From positions 2,886,312 to 2,950,311 of the forward strand of contig CM043945.1 of assembly GCA_014529385.2 (NCBI GenBank): a stretch of 64,000 nucleotides of DNA, written 5' to 3'. This document shows, piece after piece, positions 55,955-64,000 of this stretch; position 1 is the first letter of the stretch, and every line of letters starts with the position of its first letter. Under the pieces are notes generated by a model. The model saw nothing but the letters and a program-made list of their open reading frames with translations. It made no database searches and had not been told where the DNA came from. Source of the DNA: Adiantum capillus-veneris (taxonomy: Eukaryota; Streptophyta; Polypodiopsida; Polypodiales; Pteridaceae). The position numbers and the translations under genes were made by a program.

Positions 55955-57081
55955 ATAGTACTCTTGAATAAGAAGAGGGATTTGTCTTACGTCCATGTCA
56001 CACTAGGGCACACACACACACACAGTTCATAGTACTCTTGAATAAGAAGACGGATTTGTCTTACATCCATGTCACACTAGGGCAGAGATGCAAAGGCCAT
56101 GCAGAGGTGGTAGCCAATCATTTTTAGATGAAAAGGAAAAAGTTGGCTTCCACCCCTTGTCAAAGGGATGGCCTTATACCCTCGGTGAAGTTCTCAAAGT
56201 AGCAGCCAAGTGTAAAAAGGGCATGTGGGATTTCATTTCAGAGGCATCAAAACCTGATAGACAACGTCTAAGTCAAAGTTTTAACCACCTAGGCTACTCC
56301 CATTCACTAAGAAAAATCTGCAGCTTTGGTTTTCAAGTTTGGTGTGACATAAGCGTTAACGACCATTTGCAAAAGGAGGGTGGGACAGGTGTCCTAGTGT
56401 GACAAGGGACTTAGAAGCCATTCTAAAATACAAAAGTGAATGGATCTTTTTTTTTTCAAACTCTTTGATGTGTATAAAATTTGAAAAGCAAGAAGTGAGA
56501 CTCTCTCTTAGTGTTAGAAAAAACTTGGGTCCAGTGTGTTTTAATCGATTGAAATTATAAAATACCAGGTAAATTTTGAGCTTGCCTTTAATAAAACAAG
56601 GGCCAGGTGTACCACGCACTTAACTTTGTTTTCAATAGAAGGGATTGCATCACTGCTGAGAGCCGTTGATGGTGCACAGTAGATAGTAGAGGCTTTGGTG
56701 TTGCAGTCGAGAGGGAGGAGCCGGAGGTAATTGCTCACAATGGGGAAGGCCATAAAGAGGCAACGCATGTGGAGGCCAGTTAACAGCTAGGGATCGCAGA
56801 GAGTGTATGCTGCACAGTGGTAGGCAAGCTGTAGTATAACAACAAAGAGGGCAAAGGGGATGAGAGAGGGTACCAAAAGGGACAAAAAAGGAGGTGGGTG
56901 TGTATAGTGAGGTTCATGTGCACGAAAGATCTCTCTTACTTTCCACGTTGCCCTACAGATTCTCCTGCTCTGCTACTGAATAATCTTCTACATGTGACCT
57001 TGCATGTAATTTTGATGTGCTTGATATCTTACATGACATGCATTAGGGCGTGGGAGTAGTAAGCACGTTGCAGGAGAGAGA
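55226..57081. other. Stretch without recognised genes, several simple repeats
   Basis: It contains repeated GAGCG/CCGAGCGA words (55243-55350), (CT)n at about 55479-55527, (GA)n at 55921-55950 and a (CA)n at 56011-56024. Open frames (for example 56088-56402) match nothing known to me. AGAGA at 57077-57081 is a target duplication. Confidence 0.5.
55951..56084. repeat. Tandem duplication with 74-base period
   Basis: A 60-base segment starting GTTCATAGTACTCTTG occurs at 55951-56010 and 56025-56084 with about two differences, separated by a CA run. Its left border is a GA microsatellite. Confidence 0.9.
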
Positions 57082-57322
57082 TGTTGAGAGATTTAGGGTG
57101 GATGCTCATGTGAAGCATTCATACTTGTGTGTGTGTGTGTGGATGAGAGAGAATGACTCTTAGACAAGAGGAAAGCAACGTTGAATTACTAGAATGAAAA
57201 AGCTTGAAATACATGCTTGAGAGAGCCTTGTTATATAGGCTTGAAGATGAACTTCTAGAGAGTTTTAGGATATGTTCCCACACGGCTAAGTAGGTGGAGT
57301 GAGCATAGTGTTTATCCCCACA
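57082..57322 (-). repeat. 3' LTR of element H
   Basis: TGTTGAGAGATTTAGG...TTTATCCCCACA, 241 bp, with a short TG run at about 57125-57141. Confidence 0.9.
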
Positions 57323-57335
57323 AATCCCCCCTTAA
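57323..57335 (-). promoter_or_regulatory. Polypurine tract of element H
   Basis: The minus strand reads TTAAGGGGGGATT directly before the LTR start TGTGGGG. Confidence 0.75.
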
Positions 57336-57567
57336 ACACGTGCTTCTACCACCTAAGGTTCACAATGGAAAGAGGATGAGGTACATAACGGTTCTCATAT
57401 GGATACAACGTTATGTCCTTCATTACAATCATAAGGGATTCATCACTTAATGATCATTAATGGTTCTCAATTGGATTCATCATCATGTCACAAGTGGTTC
57501 ACACAAAGAAAGTACTATAACCTTCACATGGATTCAACAAAGGGGTAAATAAGGTAGCAATTCCTCT

Positions 57568-58572
57568 TCAAAGTATGTCATCACCACTTTCATAAAAGTA
57601 TGTTTTCTTACCCTTTTTGGGGATGTCCTTAGCATGAACTTTATTAGAAAAAGAGGAGCTAGAAGAAGCGGATGCACGAGGAGAAGAAGTAGTTGAAATA
57701 AAATGTAGCTCATCATTCACGAGAGTGCCGTTGTCGTCATTGTCGTCTTCATCATCACTATGAGTGTAGAGAATACATCTTCCCTTGGAGGAGGTGTTGC
57801 CGTTGTTGCCGCCATGACTTGGAATGCCGCCGCTACCACCTTTAGGGAAAAATTGGGGTGGATGCCCAACCTTACCGCACTTCACACACTTCTTGATCTT
57901 GTAGCAATTGATAGAAGCATGATTTGTTTTCCCACAATGGATACATGGCTTGAAGCTTTTAGAGTTAGAAACAAATAATGCTTGAGATGTAGGTGCTTCA
58001 TTGGCGTGAGTGGCATGAGTATGCTTGTTCTCTTCCTCTTGAAGAGAGTGAACAATGCTCTCAAGTGAAGGAATAGGTTCCTTTTCCTTGAGCACGGTGA
58101 CAATATTCTCATATTGCATAGGCATGGCTTTAAGTAGAATAGAAATTTTATCATCCTCATCAATGTTACACTCTATATAGGATAATTGAGTGCATATGCT
58201 CTTAAGCCTATTGACCATACTTGAAAGAGTTTCATTCTCATGCATAGTGAGTGCATATAATTGCATCTTGAGAGAGATTTTAAAGTGTTTTCCCTTAGCC
58301 CCAAATGTTCTTTCAAGAGTATCCCATGCATCTTTAGCGGAAGTGGCTTGATCTAAGTGATGAACAATCTCATCCGCAACACTAGTGAGTAGAATACCTA
58401 AAGCTTTCTCTTCCTTTTGGTGACGTTCTCTTTGTTGTGCAGCCGTTAGGTTATCCCCCCCTTCGCTAGTGATTATACTCCATAAACCCTTCTTCATTAG
58501 GTAGCCTTTAAGTTTGACTTGCCATGTATCAGAGCCAATGCTATTAAAGATAGAAATGTCGTTATTACCCAT
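57568..58572 (-). CDS. Copia-type Gag protein of element H
   Basis: 334 codons without a stop. Residues 1-190 form a UBN2-type copia capsid: DTWQVKLKGYLMKKGLWSII, RERHQKEEKALGILLTSVAD, AKDAWDTLERTFGA, HENETLSSMVNRLKSI and ISILLKAMPMQYENIV. The first zinc knuckle is C210-x2-C213-x4-H218-x4-C223. The second is C229-x2-C232-x4-H237 with phenylalanine 242 in place of the last cysteine. The tail is Gly/Ser-rich and acidic. There is no protease motif. The start follows a ~990-base leader after the primer site. Its likely role is assembling particles around the element's own RNA. The open frame and similar LTRs suggest recent activity. Confidence 0.9.
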   Translation of the reverse strand: MGNNDISIFNSIGSDTWQVKLKGYLMKKGLWSIITSEGGDNLTAAQQRERHQKEEKALGILLTSVADEIVHHLDQATSAKDAWDTLERTFGAKGKHFKISLKMQLYALTMHENETLSSMVNRLKSICTQLSYIECNIDEDDKISILLKAMPMQYENIVTVLKEKEPIPSLESIVHSLQEEENKHTHATHANEAPTSQALFVSNSKSFKPCIHCGKTNHASINCYKIKKCVKCGKVGHPPQFFPKGGSGGIPSHGGNNGNTSSKGRCILYTHSDDEDDNDDNGTLVNDELHFISTTSSPRASASSSSSFSNKVHAKDIPKKGKKTYFYESGDDIL

Positions 58573-59430
58573 AGTGTATGCTAGATAATGTAAGCAAGGG
58601 GGTCCTATTTCGAGACTCTCGAAATGGTGTCTACCCTTTTACAAAAGCAATGTATGCGGTAATGAAGAATAAAGGCTTAAAACATGCACAAATTAGCTTC
58701 AAATGTTACCGAAGTGTGCCTTGAAGTATACCAATGTGTCGAGATGATTTGTAGAAGCTCTCCCTTGATGAACGAAGCTGAAAATGAGTGCAAAACAGAG
58801 AATTAATTCTCTGATTTGAAATTGAGTCCTTGTTGAAGCAAAACGGCCTTCGAAATGAGCTCTTTTCCTCCCGAAATCGATGTAGATGGTGCCCAAATTG
58901 AAGGCCCCTGTAGCTCAAGCTTCGGAATAGCTTAAGGAAGCCTCGAACAATGATTTAGAGGGCTTTAATTGTCTGTTTTGAAACAGAAAATTAAAAACAT
59001 GTATAAATAGACTAGTTTTGGTTGCATAAGCTAGCTAGTCTTTCCCTTTTGTCGTGTAGAGCTTGTAGAAGACTAATGAAGAGATTAAGAGTGGATTAAT
59101 GATGATCTAATGAGGTTTAATGGGCTGTTAAAACAGAAAATGAAAAGCCTCTTATTAGAGAGAGAAATTGGAGAGAGAAAATGAGCTAGTCTAGAGCTAG
59201 TTTGCACCAAAAATGATGAGAAATGGTGGGAATGGTTAGGGGCTGTTTAGGAGAGCTTAGAAGCTTTCCATGGAAGCTTGGGGGAGCTGAGGAAGAAGGT
59301 GAAAGAGGATGAAGAGAAAACGTTTTCTCCTTCCCTTATTCTTGAGAAAGTGAGCCACCCACTTGGACACTTGCCTCCCTTTGTTGACTTTGGCCACCTA
59401 TTGCAAAAATGTTTTTGACAAGTTGGGGAT

Positions 59431-59490
<60 letters not shown>

Positions 59491-59563
59491 TGCCTACCAC
59501 ACTTAGCTAAGAGTGCACACACACTACCTAAAAGTGAGCTAGTGGCCCATGAGGGTCTTTAAT
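58573..59563 (-). other. Leader of element H
   Basis: Non-coding, almost 1 kb. It contains (TG)n at about 59431-59455 followed by (GA)n to about 59486, the same TG-then-GA arrangement seen in Tat-like LTRs but on the opposite strand. Confidence 0.6.
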
Positions 59564-59575
59564 GCTCTGATACCA
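59564..59575 (-). promoter_or_regulatory. Primer binding site of element H
   Basis: The minus strand reads TGGTATCAGAGC, complementary to initiator tRNA-Met, two bases from the LTR. Confidence 0.9.
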
Positions 59576-59577
59576 AT

Positions 59578-59824
59578 TGTTGAGAGATTTAGGGTGGATG
59601 CTCATGTGAAGCATTCATACTTGTGTGTGTGTGTGTGTGTGTGGATGAGAGAGAATGACTCTTAGACGAGAGGAAAGAAACCTTGAATTACTAGAATGGA
59701 AAAGCTTGAAATACATGCTTGAGAGAGCCTTGTTATATAGGCTTGAAGATGAACTTCTAGAGAGTTTTAGGATATGTTCCCACACGGCTAAGTAGGTGGA
59801 GTGAGCATAGTGTTTATCTCCACA
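59578..59824 (-). repeat. 5' LTR of element H
   Basis: TGTTGAGAGATTTAGG...TTTATCTCCACA, 247 bp. It differs from the 3' LTR mainly by a longer TG run and a few substitutions. Confidence 0.9.
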
Positions 59825-59958
59825 AGAGATGGTGTGCGTTCTAGACGGATGCTCTGTGTGTGTGTGTGTGGTCTCCCATGACATTGAAATTCTCTTCTTC
59901 TTATTCTTCTCTCTCTTTGTTGTCCGTGCACCCTACAGGTGTGGAAGCAACAATGGAG

Positions 59959-60004
<46 letters not shown>

Positions 60005-60052
60005 ACGACGTTAAAATTCTCTCATTCTTCTTCTTCTTCTTCTTCTTCTTCT

Positions 60053-60105
<53 letters not shown>

Positions 60106-60574
60106 GCTGGCCTCCTCTGGTTTTTGGCCATGCCCCAAACAAAGCTTGTCTTGCCACACTATGTGTGTGTGTGGGTTGCATGAAGGAGAAGGGACACCCA
60201 ATTGCAAGGCCAGTTGGTAGGTGTGCATGAGGGCGATCAGTGAAGTGTCTTCACCCTAGGCAAAGCCATGCAAAGTAGACGGTCCCTTATGGGTGTGTGC
60301 CTGCAGGGAGAGAGAAAGAGAGATGGGAGTTGCAATGCCATGGAGAGGAAGAGAGAGCAAAATGCTATGCATTGCGAGGGACAAGGGGTGTTGCGTTGCA
60401 CACCAAGAACCCGTGCTATATATGAGTCTCGTCTGTAGACTAAGCGAGCAACATGTGCAGACCAAGGCACAATTGGCAGGGCAACTGACAGGGGTTGAGG
60501 AGTGTCAATCTGTAGGGTAGACAGGCAACGTGGCGAGGCAAGGGGGGTGGGGGGTGGGTGGCGTGGGGTGTTTG
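59825..60574. other. Microsatellite-rich stretch without genes
   Basis: (CT)n at about 59961-60002, (CTT)n at 60027-60057, (CT)n at 60058-60103, and short TG runs. A G-rich segment is at 60541-60567. No protein family is recognised. Confidence 0.6.
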
Positions 60575-60718
60575 CTTTGCATTCACTACTACTCCAAGAA
60601 GAGAGAGTTTTTTTTAAAAAAGCCTCCCAGAGTCCCTAATGGACTACTTAATGAGAGAGTTTAAAAAACAAAACACTCCCTAATGGACTACTCAATGAGA
60701 GAGTTTAAAAAGAGTTTA

Positions 60719-60777
60719 AAAAAAACCCTCCCTAATGGATCTAAGCCGGCGCAGATCCATTAGGGAGGGTTTTTTTA
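60719..60777. repeat. Strong hairpin at the centre of the foldback
   Basis: ACCCTCCCTAATGGATCT (60725-60742) pairs perfectly with AGATCCATTAGGGAGGGT (60753-60770) around a 10-base loop, and the stem extends into flanking A/T runs. Confidence 0.95.
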
Positions 60778-60865
60778 AAAACTCTCTCATTGAGTAGTCC
60801 ATCAGGGAGGTTTTTTTTAATAAAAAAAAACTCTCTTTAAGTAGTCTTTTAGGGAGGCTTTTTTC

Positions 60866-61618
60866 AGCTTTGTCGAACCCTAGGAGGAGGGGTGTCTCTC
60901 TTTAGCTTCGACAACTCTGCGAGAACAAGGCGCCTCATAGGCGGACTATCTAAGGGGGGTGGGATATTCTTCTTCTAAGGCGCTCTGGACATGGCGGGGT
61001 ATCTATGACGGGGGATGGGATTTGCAATGTAGAGGGCTTGGGCTATCTCTGGGTGGGAGACGTTGGCAGGCCTATGCCCATCATCCACGACCATTGCGGG
61101 TCATGGCGTGGAAAGGAGGGTTGATGACGGGACCTGGAGGTGCTCCATGTAAGAGTTGGTGGGTTTTCTTGGTTGCAGCCGGCTGCCCTTCCAGTGGGTA
61201 GGGTTCGGATTGGATGGTCTTTGGTTCGTCGGTGGTTCTTTTTGGTGAATGGCCCTTGAGCAGCCAATGATGGAGCTTCAGGCTCCCCCGTTCTAGCGGC
61301 ATGCGGCTATCTGGCTTTTGTGGCGGTCTTTTATGTGTGGTGTCCTACCCGATGACAGAGGGTGGATGTCTAGTGGCAATCACATAGGAGGTTGCTTCTT
61401 CTATCGAGGGTGGCTCCCTTCTCAACCAATCTGCTTTACTTTCTCAGTTTCGAGGTGGCTCCCCTTTCAGTCGATGTATTTGATGTATGGTATGAGTATT
61501 TGATATTAACATTGATGCCATGGCTCGGTGCAAGCATGGCTAGCTATGTAAATTTTTATTGGTCTTAATTCATCAATCACACTCACATTTTGTGAGTTTT
61601 GCAAAAAAAAAAAAAAAA
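60866..61618 (+). other. Possible retroposed sequence with poly(A) tail
   Basis: About 750 bases, GC-richer than its surroundings, ending in TTTTGC plus 16 A at 61603-61618. Just before the tail is a small palindrome CTCACATTTTGTGAG. It breaks the foldback's right arm within its T/A run. It could be a LINE 3' end or a processed transcript. Source unknown. Confidence 0.45.
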
Positions 61619-61643
61619 CTCTCTTCTTGTAGTGAATGTAAAG

Positions 61644-62045
61644 TGAGTAGGTTGTTGTACTAAAAGCAAAAAGTGCATGCTTTTTTATTTTTGAAAGCTT
61701 TTGAATGTGTTAAAAAAGAAAAAAAATCCCCCACCCCCTCCCTCTCAAAAATCTAGGATTGCGAATGGGGTAGTGATGGTAGCTCTCGACACCTTGTCTG
61801 CAAGGGGTTTAGAGTGGGGGTGCTCTATTTTTGGCCTTGCAGGAGACCTCTTCCCACCTATCGAAGGGGAGAAAATGGAGGTAGGTTTTGTTTGTGAACT
61901 CGGTTTTGGTGCATGTTGTGGTGGTTTCGAAGGTGTTGGGATTGACAAGTCTTTCTCCTGCTCGTTGCTCCATCATGTTCTCCGTTTGGGATGCAGGTAC
62001 TTTGCTATGCTCGAATAGAGTCATCAAAGATGTGTTGCGCATTTT

Positions 62046-62079
<34 letters not shown>

Positions 62080-62884
62080 AGGGGGGGGGGCTAGAAAAAG
62101 TGGGGAACAAAATTTGAATGGATTCTATTAAGATTCGGCCTTTCAAGAAAGGCGGGGAGACAAGCATGCAATAGTCGACGCAACACAAACTTTTTGCCTA
62201 CAATTGACCTTCACTTTTGTCTTTTGGGATCTTGGTATTAAAATCTAAATAAAACTAGGATACGGATATTGGTCAAGAAATAGCGACAAATAGGTGACGG
62301 TCTCAATTTGCAACACCCTAAAATATACACGATAGTCGGCTAATAATAAGGTTGCCCCATGAGCAAAGAGTTGAAAAATAAGGTCTGTTGTAATTAAGCA
62401 AAGAGTTAAAAAATACTCAACTATAGTGTGAATGTGAGGAGGGGAGCGGGGGGGAGGGGAGGCGGGGAGGGGACGTTTGCCTGCAAAGTCAAGTGTTGAT
62501 GCCCAGGAAGGCATGCAAGTCAACAATGTTACACCAATTTTGGGGGAAATTTATTTTTGCAAACTTACAAAATTCCTTTGGGAAATGGAAAAGTTTCTTT
62601 TACTTGCTAGCACAAAACACAAGAAAGAAGAAGCTTAAGAGTTATCCAATGTCAAGCTTGCTAGCACCTACCTCTTGCTTAGCATATCCATTCTTAAATC
62701 TAACCGCCATCTTTAGGAGGTCCTAGGACAATTTATTTAGTATCTCCAGTAAAAAATGAGTGACTTACATCAACGAGTGACCTACAAGAACTCTTCGCTA
62801 TGTGTTTTTTCATAAAGTGTCTCATTAACTCACTCAATTTTATCATCGCTAAAAAAAGTTCACTCGAAGTTTGGGATTCCTCTT
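61644..62884. other. Stretch without recognised genes, with G-rich tracts
   Basis: A GA run at 62048-62070 is followed by G-runs to 62091, and a G-rich tract lies at about 62436-62474 with at least four runs of four G. No coding domain is recognised. Confidence 0.5.
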
Positions 62885-63040
62885 ATTGTTCATGCCTATC
62901 TAACTAAGTGTTATGATTTTTGTTGCTCTCTCCACCCAAGCACTCTTGTTATGCTCATTAGGAAACTATTTTAATGAAATGCTCACTATTTTCATGCTAT
63001 TTTCTGCTAAGCATAAGTTACTAGACCATTAAATGTTACA
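62885..63040 (+). repeat. Primer-site end fragment of the 1.6 kb LTR
   Basis: The reverse complement matches 1273-1425 (from ATTGTTCATG to AAATGTTACA). It overlaps by about 45 bases the end of the inverted LTR copy at 55181-55225. No primer site follows. Confidence 0.75.
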
Positions 63041-64000
63041 TGTTCACACATATCAATGTCTTATCATGGTGATAACAAAGCTTATATTTCTTGGAACAAA
63101 TAATCTTCTCTAGTTAATCAATATGCTACACTTTTGAGAAGTGATCACCTGGGCACCCATATTAAAGCATGTACAATTGATATTCTTAGACAAATGGTTT
63201 GATATAAACCAACTTCCACTATATACCATCCAATGGAAAGCCCATGGTTTAACACAACTAATTGAAGTCCTCTTAATGGAAGCCTTGGAGGATCTAAAAC
63301 ATCATATGTTGTATATGCGTGACTAATATACGATTAATGTAGAATAGTTGTTATAAAATATAAATTTGTGTATAATCACTCACAATAAGGCTATTATTAA
63401 GTAGAATTTCATAATTAGAGGCTTTTTTGTGAAAGAGAAAAAAAGAAATTGACACTAGTAATTTAAACATGTCGTATCGCAAAATAGTTTTTTTGGAAAA
63501 AAGTGACACTGAACTATTTAAAATACAATACATTCTAAAAAAATAAAAAATAATGATTGGAAAACACTTGGAAGCATTGTAAGAAATTGGAAAAAAAAAA
63601 GAGCGTGAAAAAGAAGAAAAAGATTGAGTTTGACACAATACTCAATGTCCGGAGGTACACAAATGTCAACATCTTCTCACAAAAAGCTAAAACAAATAAA
63701 TTAAACAAAGTTTATTATCATTAGCTTGCCATGTGGAACTAGCCGGTTTAGGGTTATCCCAAATTCCAACCCTTTACTATATCTAGTCCAAAGAATTTGT
63801 GTAACAATCTTTTGTGCAAGCAAAATTGTCACCTTTCACTTTTCTATTTGGATTTCAACAAAACATCTCGTCTCGTCCTTGAGCGATATATCCTAAAGCA
63901 GACAAATTAAAGATTTTTTATAACTTTGCGAATATGTGTTCACGATTTTGGAAGCAGCTCGAATTACAGGGTATCTGATCCGATATCGCTCGAAAATCAA
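63041..64000. other. A/T-rich end of window, nothing recognised
   Basis: Short open frames only. No RNA gene, protein domain or repeat was identified. Confidence 0.4.

Larger units (their letters stand above)
57082..59824 (-). mobile_element. Complete GAG-only copia element H (TR-GAG type)
   Basis: 2,743 bp with LTRs 57082-57322 and 59578-59824 (about 97 percent alike by eye), tRNA-Met primer site 59564-59575, a polypurine tract at 57323-57335, and perfect target duplication AGAGA (57077-57081, 59825-59829). The only ORF is a copia Gag. Protease, integrase and RT are absent, with just about 245 bases between the gag stop and the 3' LTR. This fits the plant TR-GAG class of non-autonomous elements, which supply their own Gag but borrow Pol. 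Confidence 0.9.
60575..61643. mobile_element. Foldback-type DNA element with an internal A-tailed insertion
   Basis: Terminal inverted repeats CTTTGCATTCACTAC (60575-60589) and GTAGTGAATGTAAAG (61629-61643, one mismatch) continue inward as CAAGAAGAGAGAG plus a T run, and the complementary A run plus CTCTCTTCTT. 60600-60865 is a nested imperfect palindrome. The right arm is interrupted at about 60866-61618 by sequence ending in 16 A residues. No transposase and no clear target duplication is seen. The CACTAC ends recall CACTA elements, but the evidence is weak. Confidence 0.6.

Noticed and set aside
56088-56402. 104-codon open frame
   Set aside because: No family resemblance, no conserved second copy in the window and repeat-derived flanks. 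I could not support it as a gene.
60584-61634. Firm CACTA transposon call
   Set aside because: The inverted repeats extend beyond CACTAC, and the 3-bp flanks (ATT and AAT) do not form a direct duplication.
63141-63326. Copia RNase H remnant
   Set aside because: Only a faint likeness (YHGDNKAYIS nearby). Not enough motif support.

Overview
This window is nuclear DNA from a land plant with a large, repeat-filled genome. No host gene could be recognised. Nearly all the coding sequence belongs to LTR retrotransposons (Ty3/gypsy and Ty1/copia) and one non-LTR retrotransposon, with long CT/GA and CA/TG microsatellites between and inside them. Primer binding sites complementary to plant initiator tRNA-Met and tRNA-Asp fit a plant. 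The chromovirus integrase style and the heavy dinucleotide content make a non-seed vascular plant such as a fern possible, but this is a guess.

Layout. 1-2882 is the 5' end of a minus-strand LTR element (gag start, primer site, 1.6 kb LTR). 3714-4777 is a decayed plus-strand gypsy reverse transcriptase, cut by a copia element with LTR, primer site, gag and protease (4778-8515). 8516-13439 is the 5' part of a Tat/Athila-like gypsy element (called E here). It abuts a minus copia pol fragment (D, 13440-15856). D is broken by another Tat-like fragment (C, 15857-17004 plus 24626-26975), and C is split by a complete but internally deleted relative (A, 17005-24620, target duplication CATTC). A itself carries a solo LTR (18203-19004). 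27270-29630 is a LINE reverse transcriptase ORF of 669 codons with no stops, set between microsatellites, followed by a copia gag fragment.

30503-53245 is a nest of three elements, each with a perfect 5-bp target duplication. K is a noncoding LTR element (AAGAG). It contains chromovirus G (33873-51176, ACTGC), and G contains a nearly complete 13.8 kb Tat-like element B (34772-48602, GACTT) inserted in its chromodomain. B encodes, in order, a Gag with several zinc knuckles, a retropepsin, RT-RNase H-integrase, a post-integrase region with a second retropepsin-like domain (DTGA), and a separate 140-codon ORF of unknown function just before the 3' untranslated region. That 140-codon ORF also survives intact in C. 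The two copies align without gaps at about 57 percent identity, and both have a branch-point and AG-acceptor-like sequence directly upstream of the start. It is the best candidate here for an undescribed gene.

The right end (53246-64000) holds a copia 3' LTR, an inverted copy of the 1.6 kb LTR, a complete 2.7 kb GAG-only copia element with target duplication AGAGA (57082-59824), a foldback element with a strong hairpin and an A-tailed insertion (60575-61643), and A/T-rich sequence without recognisable genes.

Chromovirus G's LTRs carry dense arrays of heat-shock-element-like TTC/GAA motifs at 5-base spacing, which suggests heat-responsive transcription. Everything was read by eye, so boundaries marked approximate may be off by a few to tens of bases.
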